A DNA stretch of 64,000 bases, taken from contig NZ_VSSS01000004.1 of the NCBI RefSeq assembly GCF_008123425.1, positions 1 to 64,000 of the forward strand. Reading direction: 5' to 3'. The DNA is from Bradyrhizobium rifense (lineage in GTDB: Bacteria > Pseudomonadota > Alphaproteobacteria > Rhizobiales > Xanthobacteraceae). Each line of letters opens with the position of its first letter. Position 1 is the first letter of the stretch. A program made the translations under genes and the position numbers. The notes beneath the pieces are model-generated. The model saw nothing but the letters and a program-made list of their open reading frames with translations. It searched no databases and was not told the origin of the DNA. Below are positions 51,198 through 60,222 of the stretch, one piece after another.

Positions 51198-52412
51198 TCA
51201 GGCCGGCTTCGGCACAAGCCTGGGCTGCGCCGTGTTGATGGTGGCGGCGACGACGACGGACAACGCGGTCATTGCGACCAGGAACCCGAAGGCGGCATCG
51301 AACGATCCGGTCCCGGTCACGATGAAGCCTATCGCCGCCGGTGCGACAAAGCCTGCGCTTTGGCCGCCGAGATTGACCATGCCGACACCCGACCCGATCT
51401 GATCGTCACGGAGGAGTTTGGTCGGGAGCGCAATCACCGCGGCCAGCACGAAGGATTTGAAGAAGTAGACCAGCGACTGATAGACGATCAGCACCGTGAT
51501 CGTCTCCGCCTTGTACATGGCGTAGAGGAAGATGCCGGTCAACGCGGAGTTGCCGATCAGCAGATATTTCTCGCGCTCGGCAAAGAACGTGGTCATGACC
51601 CAGCCGCCGATCGCGGTTGCGAATGTCGCCATCACGAACGGGATCGGCGCTACCACGCCGACGGTCTTGAGGTCGAGTCCGCGTTGCTGGAGCAGATAGA
51701 GCGGCATCCAGGAATCCAGGCCCTTGTTGACGCAGCTCAGGCCGAACCACACGACCATCAGCTGCCACAGCAGCGGATTCTTCATGAGCTCGCGCATCGG
51801 CGCGCGGGGCTTCGCCGTCACGGGCCCCATTCCGATACGAGCGAGATGCGGAACGAAGACGAAATAAATCACCGCGAACAGGACGCCGGCGATGCCGATG
51901 GTATTGAAGGCATGACGCCAGCCCAGCCAGAGGATCAGCGGCGCCATGATCAGCGGCGCGATCATACTGCCGGCATAGTTCGACGACAGCAGCAGCGCCG
52001 ACATTTTGGGCCGGCTGTCCTTCTTGAACAGCTCCGCTATAGCGCGGATGCTCGCCGGCGGAAATCCGCCCTCGGCAATGCCGAAGATGAAGCGGATCGC
52101 GATCAGCGAGGTCAGCGACCACGCCAGGCTCGTGAAGGCCGTGAAAATCGACCACATCACGATGGTGACGATCACCACGTATTTCGAGCCGAAGCGGTCG
52201 GAGAGCCATCCGCCCGGCACCTGCATCGCGGCGTACCCCAGGAAGAACGCGCTGATGACGATGCCGAGATCGGCAGCCTGGAGATTGAAGTCATTGCCGA
52301 TCTGCGCCAGCGCCAGCGAGATCGCGGCGCGGTCGATGTAGGAGATGCAGTAGGCGACATAGAGCAGGACGAAGGCGATGATGCCGGTCTTGCGGTTCGA
52401 CAATTCGGCCAT
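51198..52412 (-). CDS. MFS transporter, anion:cation symporter-like
   Basis: A 404-residue membrane protein with 12 hydrophobic segments in two halves. The first half has YCISYIDRAAISLALAQI and the MFS loop GGWLSDRFGSKYV; the middle loop is at about 190-210. The pattern resembles the ACS/phthalate permease group (FFLGYAAMQVPGGWLSDRFG, ALLLSSNYAGSMIAPLIMAP), which imports organic anions. It lies 16 bases before the oxidase gene and 50 bases after the amidase gene, so it probably takes up their substrate. Confidence 0.9.
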   Translation of the reverse strand: MAELSNRKTGIIAFVLLYVAYCISYIDRAAISLALAQIGNDFNLQAADLGIVISAFFLGYAAMQVPGGWLSDRFGSKYVVIVTIVMWSIFTAFTSLAWSLTSLIAIRFIFGIAEGGFPPASIRAIAELFKKDSRPKMSALLLSSNYAGSMIAPLIMAPLILWLGWRHAFNTIGIAGVLFAVIYFVFVPHLARIGMGPVTAKPRAPMRELMKNPLLWQLMVVWFGLSCVNKGLDSWMPLYLLQQRGLDLKTVGVVAPIPFVMATFATAIGGWVMTTFFAEREKYLLIGNSALTGIFLYAMYKAETITVLIVYQSLVYFFKSFVLAAVIALPTKLLRDDQIGSGVGMVNLGGQSAGFVAPAAIGFIVTGTGSFDAAFGFLVAMTALSVVVAATINTAQPRLVPKPA

Positions 52413-52462
52413 GCGGATCTCCGCTTTGCCGGCGACCCGGCGGTCATGCCTGCTTGCTTGAT

Positions 52463-53965
52463 CTATTCCCAGGTGAGGAAGCCGGGCGCGGACGACAGCG
52501 GCGGTGCCGTCGCAAGTCGCGCCAGGTCAGGCACCGGCCGGCGCAATTGCGCATCGCCCGCGAATGCGGCCTCCAGGCTTGCGGCAACGGCGAGCACGAT
52601 GGCATCGCCGCCGCGCGGGCCGACGATCTGCAGGCCGAAGGGCAGGCCGGCTTCATCGACGCCGAGCGGAATGCTGATCGCGGGATGGCCGGGCAGCGTG
52701 ACGGCATAGGCGAGCGCGAGCCAGTGGAAATAGGATTTCGTCGGCGCGCCGTCGATCTCGGCGGGATAGAGCTCCGACCACGGCCGCGGACTGAGCGTGA
52801 TCGTCGGGCTGATCAGCACGTCGCAGGTTTCGAAGAAGCTTTGGTAGGCGCGATAGATCCGCGTCTGCGTCGTCGCGGCACGCCCGTGATCTTCGAGCGT
52901 GTAGCTCAGGCCTTCCTTGACATTGGCGCGGACATTGGGGCCGAGCATCTCGGGCCGCTCTTTGTAGTTCTTGCCGTGCATCGCCAGGAACAGGCCGGCG
53001 CGCAGCACGGCGAAGGCATCGTCTGCGCCGGTACAGTCCGGCGTCGCCTCGCGGCTTTCGGCGAACAGCGGTGCGAGCCTCTTCACGCGATCGCGGAACA
53101 CGCGGCGGATGGCCTGTTCGGTCGGCGCGAAGCCGAAATCCTCGGTGAAGGCGAGGCGCAGCTTGCCAAGCTCCGCGGGGCGCGGTGCGGACCAGCGCTC
53201 GGCGCGCCCGCGCAAGGGCTCGCCGGGAAGCGTGTAGGCGAGCGGATCGCGGGCATCGTCGCTCGCCATCACCGATAGCATCAGCGCGGTATCGGCGACG
53301 TTGCGGGCCATCGGTCCGTCGGTCGACAGATTGGACCAGCCGAAGGCGCGCTTTTCGCTCGCCACAAGGCCGTAGGAGGGACGCATGCCGACGATGCCGG
53401 CATAGCCCGCGGGATTGCGCAGCGATCCGCCGGTGTCGGAGCCCGAAGCGAGCGGTGCCATGCCGCAGGCGAGCGCGACCGCCGATCCGCCGGAGGAGCC
53501 GGCCGCCGACCGCATGGGATCGAAGGGATTGCCGGTCGCACCGAAGACAGGATTGCGGGTGTTGCCACCCGCCGCCCATTCCGGCGTGTTGGTCTTGCCG
53601 AAGATGATGGCGCCCGCCGCCCGCAGCCGCGCGACCGAGCCCTGGTCGGCGGCCGGGACATTGTCGCGCAACAGGGGACTGCCGTAGGTCGAGCGCATCC
53701 CGGCGGTGTCTTGCGTATCCTTGATCAGGACGGGAAGCCCGTGCAGCGCGCCGTGATCCTCGCCGCGCAGGATGCCGGCTTCAGCCTTCTTCGCGGCGGC
53801 ATGTGCACCAGGCTCGTCGAGCGTCACGACCGCATTGACGGCGGCATTGGTGGTGGCGATGCGGGACAGGCAGGCGTCGAGCAGCTCGACGGGCGAGATC
53901 GCCCGTGCGGCCAGCAGGCGGCGCAGCTCGACGGCACTCGTGTCGCAAAGTTCGGACAATGCCAA
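52463..53965 (-). CDS. Amidase signature family enzyme
   Basis: A 500-residue amidase. The catalytic Ser-cisSer-Lys set is visible: Lys in LPVLIKDTQDTAG (about 83), cis-Ser and the Gly/Ser-rich loop in RSAAGSSGGSAVALACGM (about 152-170), and the nucleophile in ASGSDTGGSLRNPAG (about 177). Relatives hydrolyse amides, including those of carboxylated amino acids. The start is TTG: either 53965 or the TTG two codons on (53959), which has the better spacing from AAAGGG. Divergent from the XRE-cupin regulator; with the MFS and DadA-like genes it forms a pathway: import, amide cleavage, oxidation. Confidence 0.92.
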   Translation of the reverse strand: MALSELCDTSAVELRRLLAARAISPVELLDACLSRIATTNAAVNAVVTLDEPGAHAAAKKAEAGILRGEDHGALHGLPVLIKDTQDTAGMRSTYGSPLLRDNVPAADQGSVARLRAAGAIIFGKTNTPEWAAGGNTRNPVFGATGNPFDPMRSAAGSSGGSAVALACGMAPLASGSDTGGSLRNPAGYAGIVGMRPSYGLVASEKRAFGWSNLSTDGPMARNVADTALMLSVMASDDARDPLAYTLPGEPLRGRAERWSAPRPAELGKLRLAFTEDFGFAPTEQAIRRVFRDRVKRLAPLFAESREATPDCTGADDAFAVLRAGLFLAMHGKNYKERPEMLGPNVRANVKEGLSYTLEDHGRAATTQTRIYRAYQSFFETCDVLISPTITLSPRPWSELYPAEIDGAPTKSYFHWLALAYAVTLPGHPAISIPLGVDEAGLPFGLQIVGPRGGDAIVLAVAASLEAAFAGDAQLRRPVPDLARLATAPPLSSAPGFLTWE

Positions 53966-54121
53966 GCCCTTTCAAATTATGAAAACGATTTAGCATATCG
54001 GAAAGTGCGTTTGGCGCACCAATATTCGTCAAATCAGGGCATTTCATGCACAAATCCTGGCCTTCATGCCCAGGAGGCAGCCTGGAGAGGTATTTCGTGG
54101 TGGATTGCGCCGAAAAGATTA

Positions 54122-54133
54122 GGCCGATCGGCC
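54122..54133. promoter_or_regulatory. Palindrome in the amidase/XRE-cupin spacer
   Basis: GGCCGATCGGCC, a perfect 12-base palindrome, sits 36 bases before the regulator ATG and is followed by AATATTTTTT. It is a plausible self-regulation site. The 203-base spacer is AT-rich next to the amidase, as expected for two promoters. Confidence 0.4.
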
Positions 54134-54168
54134 AATATTTTTTCCCGACGGCGTGATAGAGTTGCTGC

Positions 54169-54849
54169 ATGAGCGAGATCACGACGCCCGAAGGTGCCAA
54201 CTCCCAGCTCGGCCAGTGTCTCAAGGCTGCGCGCCAGGCGCGCGGCCTGACGCTCAAGCAGGTGGCGGAGCGGACGGGCATGGCGCTGTCGACCCTGTCG
54301 AAGGTCGAGAACGGCCTGATGTCGCTGACCTACGACAAGCTGCTCCAGCTCACCTCCGGCTTGAAAATGGAGATCGCGGAGCTGTTCAATCCGGCGGTCG
54401 CAGCGCCTGCGCAAGGCAGGCCGGTCACCGCGCGGCGGAGCATCAGCCGAGCCGGGCAGGGGCAGCTGATCAACACGAAATTCTACACCTACACCTATCA
54501 ATGCACCGATCTGATCGGCAAACGTATGGTGCCGATCGTGGCCGAGGTCCGCGCGCGCTCGCTGGACGAATTCGGTCCGCTGCTGCGCCATGCCGGCGAA
54601 GAGTATTTTCTGGTGACGCGCGGACGCGTCGCTGTTCACACCGAGTTCTACGCGCCGGAGATCCTTGGCGAGGGCGACGGCATCTATCTCGACAGCACCA
54701 TGGGCCACGCCTACCTCAACGCCGGCGAGGCCCCGTCTGCCACGGGCGTCTGTCTGTGCACCAGCGAGACGCCCGATCTCTACGACCAGCTTCGCCAGAT
54801 CGCTTCGCGCGAGGTGGCGCCGCTCGGTGGCGACGAACTGCCGCCGTAA
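54169..54849 (+). CDS. XRE family regulator with cupin domain
   Basis: A 226-residue regulator. The helix-turn-helix is at about 14-70 (LGQCLKAARQARGLTLKQVAERTGMALSTLSKVENG, split). The cupin sensor domain covers about 120-205 (LLRHAGEEYFLVTRGRVAVHTEFYAP, then YLDSTMGHAYLNAG), with the Glu and His that may bind a metal or ligand. Regulators of this type (PuuR/SutR-like) control amine and amino acid breakdown. It is divergent from the amidase-MFS-oxidase cluster and is its likely regulator. A strong bidirectional terminator follows. Confidence 0.92.
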   Translation: MSEITTPEGANSQLGQCLKAARQARGLTLKQVAERTGMALSTLSKVENGLMSLTYDKLLQLTSGLKMEIAELFNPAVAAPAQGRPVTARRSISRAGQGQLINTKFYTYTYQCTDLIGKRMVPIVAEVRARSLDEFGPLLRHAGEEYFLVTRGRVAVHTEFYAPEILGEGDGIYLDSTMGHAYLNAGEAPSATGVCLCTSETPDLYDQLRQIASREVAPLGGDELPP

Positions 54850-54871
54850 CACTCAGGCGTGGCATAAAATG

Positions 54872-54903
54872 AAAAACGCCCGGCCAGGCCGGGCGTTTTT
54901 TTA
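54872..54903. terminator. Bidirectional rho-independent terminator
   Basis: AAAAACGCCCGGCC, loop A, GGCCGGGCG, TTTTTTT. It separates the XRE-cupin gene from the convergent rne gene and works for both. Confidence 0.92.
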
Positions 54904-54918
54904 TTTGGATGTTTCGTC

Positions 54919-57900
54919 CTATTCGCCGCCGCCGAAACGGCGCGACCACCAGCCGGCGCGACGCGGTGCGGCCGACGTCTCGCTTGCCGCTTCCGGCGCG
55001 GGCTCAGGCGCGGGCGGAGCAACTGGTTCCGGCGCTGCCGCAACCGGGGTTGCCGGCTCGCTCGGGCTGCTCGACAGGAAGCTCACCTTCTCCCGGACGG
55101 TCGAGCGGCGTCGCGCCGCCTTGTCGTCGGATGCGGGCTCTTCCTCGGCAACAGCGGCAGCAGGCGCGGGCTGCACCGGCGTTTCAACCGGTGCCTGCAG
55201 CTGAAACTCTGGCTGAGACGTTTCGACCGGGGCGATATGGTCCGAATGCGCAATCGACGGCGCTGTCTCGCTGCCGGAGCTGTCGAAATCAGCGACCGCT
55301 TCGGTTGCTTCCGACGGCGGATTGCCAGTGAGCTCGTCGCCGATAGAGCCGGCGAGACCTTCCTCGCCGTTACCGCGCCGACGACGTCCACCCCTGCGAC
55401 CACGCCGGCGACGGCGGTCGCCGCTGCCCTGCTGTTCGCCACGGGCGGCCTGCTCCTCGCCTTCCTCGCCGTCCTGCTCGGCCTCGGCGTCCTCTTCACC
55501 TTCGCCTGCGACCGCTACGGCCCCTTCAGCAGAAGCGGGAGCGCCATCCTCGCGCGCCTCGCCGTCCCGCTGACCACCGCGGCCACGCCGGCGGCGGCGG
55601 CGCTTGCGGCGCTGGCCGTCCTGCTCGGGCGAAGCATCGCCTGCAGCTTGTTCTTCCGCGAGACCCTCGGTCTCCTCGGTCTCGACCTCGGATTCGAGTT
55701 CGGAATCGAACTCCTCGTCGTCAAAGGCTTCTTCGACCAGCGGCGGCGGGCTTGCGGCCGCCTGTGCTGCGAGCAACGCCTTGGCGGCTTCGAGCGTATG
55801 CACCTGCTCGCCGCGGTCGATGACATAGGCCTGCGGTCCGCTGACGCTGGGGTCGGCGATGACAGACAGCGAGACCTTGAAGCCGTTTTCGAGATCGCGC
55901 AGATGGCCGCGCTTGTGGTTCAGCACATAGAGCGCCACGTCGGTGCGGGTGCGGACCACGAGGTTGTGGGTCGCGCCCTTCATCAGGATCTCTTCGAGGC
56001 CGCGCAGCAGCTGCAGCGCCACCGACGACACCGAGCGAACATGGCCGGTGCCGCCGCAATGCGGGCAGGGATCGGTCGAGGATTCCAGCACGCTGGCGCG
56101 GATGCGCTGGCGCGACATCTCGAGCAAGCCGAAATGCGAGATCCGTCCGACCTGGATGCGCGCGCGATCCTGCCGCAGGCAGTCGGACAGCTTGCGCTCG
56201 ACCGCACGGTTGTTGCGCTTCTCGTCCATGTCGATGAAGTCGATGACGATCAGGCCGGCGAGGTCGCGCAGGCGAAGCTGGCGGGCGACCTCTTCGGACG
56301 CCTCCAGATTGGTCTTGAGCGCGGTGTCCTCGATATGGTGCTCGCGCGTCGATCGTCCGGAGTTGACGTCGATCGAGACCAGCGCCTCGGTCTGGTTGAT
56401 CACGATGTAGCCGCCGGAGCGCAACTGCACGGTCGGCGAGAACATCGCGTCGAGCTGGCTTTCGACGCCCATGCGCGAGAACAGCGGCTGGCCGTCGCGA
56501 TACTGCCTCACCGCGCTGACATTGGCGGGCATCAGCATCTTCATGAAGTCGCGCGCTTCGCGGTAGCCGGAGTCACCGGCGACCGAGATCTCGTCGATCT
56601 CCTTGTTGTAGAGGTCGCGCAGCGAGCGCTTGATCAGCGAGCCTTCCTCGTAGACCAGCGTCGGGGCCTGCGACTTCAGCGTCAGGTCGCGCACCGTCTC
56701 CCACATCCGGATCAGGTATTCGAAGTCGCGCTTGATCTCAGGCTTGGTGCGGGCGGCACCCGCAGTGCGCAGGATGATGCCCATGCCCTCGGGCACGTCG
56801 AGATCCTGCACCACTTCCTTCAGGCGCGAACGGTCCTGGGCCGAGGTAATCTTGCGGCTGATGCCGCCGCCACGGGCGGTGTTCGGCATCAACACGGCAT
56901 AGCGGCCGGCGAGCGAGAGGTAGGTCGTCAGCGCCGCGCCCTTGTTGCCGCGCTCTTCCTTGACCACCTGCACCAGCATCACCTGGCGGCGCTTGATGAC
57001 TTCCTGGATCTTGTACTGACGGCGCGGGCGGAAGGTGCGCTCCGGCACTTCCTCGAGAACGTCGTCACCGCCGACGGATTCGACGTGCTCCTCTTCGGCT
57101 TCCTCGCCGTCTTCATCGTCCTCGTCGTCTTCGTCAGCCCTGGCTTCAGCGTCATGATGCGAAGCTTCACTGCTCTCACCGGCAGCGTAGACGGCATCGG
57201 CCGGCTCGGTGACGAAGGTCACGGCTTCGGCAAAAGCCTCGCCGTGCGTTTCGAAGGTGGCGGCCTCTTGCGGCTCGGCAACGGGCTCGGTGCCGATCGC
57301 TGCGACGGGCGCGGGCGTCTCCTCGGCATGACCGTGGTCGTGATGATCGTGCTCGTCGTCATGGCCATGGTCGTCATGATCGTGAGCGTGATGGTGCTCG
57401 CCATCATGGGTATGGTGGTGATCATCGTGCTCATGATCGTCATGCCCGTGATCATGGTCATGATGATCGTGGTCGTGACCCTCGTGCTCGCCGTGATGCT
57501 CGGCATCGGCGTGCGGGTGCTCGCCCTCATGCGCAGTGCCGTCGGCGTGCTCCGGCAGGGCCTGGCCCTCGACCGGCTGGCCGGCCGGATCGGCGCCGAG
57601 ACCCTCGACGATGTCGCTGCGGACGCGTTCGCCTTGGCCGCCGCGGCGGCGGGCATTGCGGTGGCGCGAGCGACGGCGGCCGTGGGAGCGGTTCTCGCTC
57701 TCTTCCTCGGCTTCGCGATGGGCCTGCTCTTCGGCCTCGATCAGCGCCTGCCGGTCGGCGACCGGGATCTGGTAGTAGTCGGGATGGATTTCACTGAAGG
57801 CAAGGAACCCGTGGCGGTTGCCGCCATATTCGACGAAAGCGGCCTGGAGCGAGGGTTCGACCCTTGTGACCTTGGCGAGGTAGATATTCCCGCGCAGTTG

Positions 57901-58008
57901 CTTGCGTTGCGCGGTCTCGAAGTCAAACTCTTCGACGCGATTGCCGCGGACCACGACGACCCGGGTCTCTTCCGGGTGGGTGGCATCGATCAACATCTTG
58001 TTGGGCAT
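54919..58008 (-). CDS. rne: Ribonuclease E with a histidine-rich S1 insert
   Basis: A 1029-residue endoribonuclease of RNA turnover and rRNA processing. The S1 RNA-binding domain starts at about 37 (LRGNIYLAKVTRVEPSLQAAF) but is split by an insert (about 92-315) and resumes at RRQVMLVQVVKEERGNKGAAL. The catalytic core has the Mg-binding Asp residues in VSIDVNSGRST and IVIDFIDMDEKRN, and the Zn-link CPHCGGTGHV. The C-terminal 350 residues are acidic/basic low complexity with an Arg-rich RNA-binding stretch and act as degradosome scaffold. Within the insert, residues about 153-227 hold some 32 His alternating with Asp and Glu. The ATG at 58008 begins the usual MPNKMLIDATHPEETRVV. Confidence 0.95.
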   Translation of the reverse strand: MPNKMLIDATHPEETRVVVVRGNRVEEFDFETAQRKQLRGNIYLAKVTRVEPSLQAAFVEYGGNRHGFLAFSEIHPDYYQIPVADRQALIEAEEQAHREAEEESENRSHGRRRSRHRNARRRGGQGERVRSDIVEGLGADPAGQPVEGQALPEHADGTAHEGEHPHADAEHHGEHEGHDHDHHDHDHGHDDHEHDDHHHTHDGEHHHAHDHDDHGHDDEHDHHDHGHAEETPAPVAAIGTEPVAEPQEAATFETHGEAFAEAVTFVTEPADAVYAAGESSEASHHDAEARADEDDEDDEDGEEAEEEHVESVGGDDVLEEVPERTFRPRRQYKIQEVIKRRQVMLVQVVKEERGNKGAALTTYLSLAGRYAVLMPNTARGGGISRKITSAQDRSRLKEVVQDLDVPEGMGIILRTAGAARTKPEIKRDFEYLIRMWETVRDLTLKSQAPTLVYEEGSLIKRSLRDLYNKEIDEISVAGDSGYREARDFMKMLMPANVSAVRQYRDGQPLFSRMGVESQLDAMFSPTVQLRSGGYIVINQTEALVSIDVNSGRSTREHHIEDTALKTNLEASEEVARQLRLRDLAGLIVIDFIDMDEKRNNRAVERKLSDCLRQDRARIQVGRISHFGLLEMSRQRIRASVLESSTDPCPHCGGTGHVRSVSSVALQLLRGLEEILMKGATHNLVVRTRTDVALYVLNHKRGHLRDLENGFKVSLSVIADPSVSGPQAYVIDRGEQVHTLEAAKALLAAQAAASPPPLVEEAFDDEEFDSELESEVETEETEGLAEEQAAGDASPEQDGQRRKRRRRRRGRGGQRDGEAREDGAPASAEGAVAVAGEGEEDAEAEQDGEEGEEQAARGEQQGSGDRRRRRGRRGGRRRRGNGEEGLAGSIGDELTGNPPSEATEAVADFDSSGSETAPSIAHSDHIAPVETSQPEFQLQAPVETPVQPAPAAAVAEEEPASDDKAARRRSTVREKVSFLSSSPSEPATPVAAAPEPVAPPAPEPAPEAASETSAAPRRAGWWSRRFGGGE

Positions 58009-58713
58009 GTCTTAACTCTTGGCGGCGGCGGGCGCGATCGACCGTGGGCGCGAGTTGCGCTGCCGGGTGACGCGACGGTCCACCTGATTCGGGGGTGAGG
58101 GGAAGGCCGAAACGCCGTCTCTCGCGCCTCGCCGAATCGGAAGCCGGAGGACCGAAGCGGCGCGCGGGAGTGTCACTCCGCAGCGTCGCGAAAGGTCCTT
58201 CAGAATTCGTCGGCACAGTCTGGCGCATCAAGCGTCGGCCCGTATGAAACATTGGGCGGCGGGGCCGCCCGTAATCAGTTGCTGCTGGCCAGGCATGGCG
58301 CGTGCGCGCTCGCCTTGGGATCACGAACCGCCCCCTTGGGATTAAGGGACCGGGTAACTGGCCGCGTCGCTGTCAAAACTGTCCCGGAAACAGTGTGGTA
58401 ACCGGAAACCGTCCGCCGCCGGGGCTTGCCCTGTTCCACCTCGCTGCCGCGCACCGCGCTGGTCTTAGAGGGGAACAGAAAAACGCTGGAATTCCCAAAC
58501 CTTGGGAGTTCCGGCGCTGCACCGGGAGGCTGAATGCGACACAACCGGAAATTATTGGCCGTCAGCACTCCGTACATACGAGGAATGGGCCATCCGTGCA
58601 AGGGAGCGTCGCACGCCGGTCACAGTCAGAGAGTTTCGCGTTTCCGTCATTAAGGATCGATTAACCCTGTGGTTCTATTGCGTTAAAGAGGGCTGCTCGG
58701 AGGCACGGATTCG
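58009..58713. other. 705-base divergent spacer between rne and amiC
   Basis: I see no gene here: the open frames lack ribosome sites and protein-like composition. rne leaders are often long because RNase E controls its own mRNA, which would explain part of the length. A 15-pair stem-loop lies at 58484-58516. The amiC end (58650-58700) is more AT-rich and should hold its promoter. Confidence 0.5.
58479..58516 (-). terminator. Stem-loop with T-run in the rne leader region
   Basis: CGCTGGAATTCCCAA and its inverse TTGGGAGTTCCGGCG pair fully on the plus strand when G-U pairs are allowed. On the minus strand the hairpin has two mismatches but is followed by GTTTTTC. It could be an attenuator in the rne leader, the end of a small RNA, or a structure in the opposite transcript. 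Confidence 0.4.
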
Positions 58714-60003
58714 GTGGCGAGCCGCACAAATCAACGGGTTTTGCTGGGGGTTGCGCTGCTGTGCGCCGCGGCATTGCCGTGTGCCGATTCCTCGCGCCTG
58801 AGCGCGGCCGAAAGCCCATCGCAACCCTCTGTTGCAACGGCGAATTTTCCGATTGCCACGGCGGCGCGCCTAGCCGGCGACGGCAAGCAGACCCGCTTCA
58901 TTCTCGACCTCGACCAGACCGTCAGTTTCCGCGCCACGACGCTCGCCGATCCCTATCGGGTCGTGGTCGACGTTCCCCAGGTGAATTTTCAGCTGAGCCC
59001 GGGCACCGGGGCCGGGCGAGGACTGGTCAAGGCCTTCCGCTACGGGCTCGTGATGCCCGGCGGCTCCCGAATCGTGTTCGACCTGACCGGGCCCGCCAAG
59101 ATCACCAATTCCTATGTGCTCGAGGCGGCCAACGGCCAGCCGGCCCGGCTGGTGCTCGAGCTGGAGGAGGTCGACCGCTCGGCTTTTGTGCAGACGCCCG
59201 CCCCGGAGAATCGCCCCGAGCTGCGGCCGTCGGTTGCCGCCGCGCCGCCGGCAACGATTCCTGCCGCGCCCGAAGCGGCGCCGCAGAAGCCGGCCGATGG
59301 CCGTCCGGTCGTCGTGATCGATCCCGGCCATGGCGGCATCGACAACGGCACCCAGTCGAGCGGCGAGAGCGAGAAGAATCTGGTGCTCGCCTTTGGACTG
59401 GCGCTGCGCGACCGGCTGGAAAAGGCCGGCAAATACCGGGTGGTGATGACGCGGGACGACGATACCTTCATTCCGCTCAATGATCGCTCCAAAATCGCCC
59501 GCAATCTGAACGCCGCGCTGTTCGTCTCGATCCACGCCGACGCGCTGCCGAAGGCCGAGGGCGATGCGCAGGGCGCCACCATCTACACGCTCTCGGACAA
59601 GGCCTCCGACGCCGAGGCCCAGCGCCTGGCCGATGCTGAAAACCGCGCCGACGCGATCGCCGGCTTCAATCTCGCGGAAGAGCCGACCGACGTCGCCGAT
59701 ATCCTGATCGACCTCACGCAGCGGGAAACCCGCACCTTTTCAAACCGTTTCGCCCATTTGCTGATGGGCGAGATGAAGTCGACCGTGCGGATGCACAAGC
59801 ATCCCCTGAAGTCGGCCGGTTTCAGGGTGCTGAAAGCCCCCGACGTGCCCTCGGTGCTGGTCGAGATCGGCTACGTCTCCAACAAGGGCGACCTCGAGCA
59901 CCTCGTCTCCGAGGGCTGGCGGTCCAAGGCCGTCGGCTCGATGGCCCAGGCGATCGACACGTTCCTGGCCAAGCGGATGGCGACGGCGGGGGCCGGGAAT
60001 TAA
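58714..60003 (+). CDS. amiC: N-acetylmuramoyl-L-alanine amidase (AmiC type) with AMIN domain
   Basis: A 429-residue periplasmic amidase that cuts the peptide from peptidoglycan at division. Signal peptide at about 1-28. The AMIN domain (about 50-150: RFILDLDQTVSFRATTLADPYRVVVDVPQVNF, split) targets it to the septum. After a Pro/Ala linker, the amidase_3 domain (about 205-425) shows zinc ligands in VIDPGHGGIDNG, SIHADALPK and the catalytic Glu in VLVEIGYVSNKGDLEHL. The start codon is GTG with GGAGG at 10 bases. Upstream of the PBP1A gene as in many alphaproteobacteria. Confidence 0.93.
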   Translation: MASRTNQRVLLGVALLCAAALPCADSSRLSAAESPSQPSVATANFPIATAARLAGDGKQTRFILDLDQTVSFRATTLADPYRVVVDVPQVNFQLSPGTGAGRGLVKAFRYGLVMPGGSRIVFDLTGPAKITNSYVLEAANGQPARLVLELEEVDRSAFVQTPAPENRPELRPSVAAAPPATIPAAPEAAPQKPADGRPVVVIDPGHGGIDNGTQSSGESEKNLVLAFGLALRDRLEKAGKYRVVMTRDDDTFIPLNDRSKIARNLNAALFVSIHADALPKAEGDAQGATIYTLSDKASDAEAQRLADAENRADAIAGFNLAEEPTDVADILIDLTQRETRTFSNRFAHLLMGEMKSTVRMHKHPLKSAGFRVLKAPDVPSVLVEIGYVSNKGDLEHLVSEGWRSKAVGSMAQAIDTFLAKRMATAGAGN

Positions 60004-60222
60004 GAAGGGAATGCCGGTTCCGTTGTTAAGCCCTAGTTTGGCCACAGCGGACGCTTTATAAAAACGACGCAGGGGGTTCCGGAATCGACGAGAATCCCGT
60101 TCGGCAAGCGTCTTTCGGTCCGGCGTTGATAGTATTGAGTAAGCCGGTGAATTCGCGACGTGAGGACGGTGCCCGTTTGGGGCACTTTGGGCTGATCCAG
60201 GGATTAAACGGATAAACACATA

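Noticed and set aside
57328..57552. Tandem DNA repeat (microsatellite) in rne
   Set aside because: The repeated GTG/ATC triplets come from alternating His and Asp codons with both synonymous forms mixed; the protein sequence, not a DNA unit, is what repeats.
55237..58098. Plus-strand open frame of 953 codons opposite rne
   Set aside because: Same kind of shadow. Its apparent hydrophobic and Met/Val-rich middle part is just the complement of the His/Asp-rich repeat.
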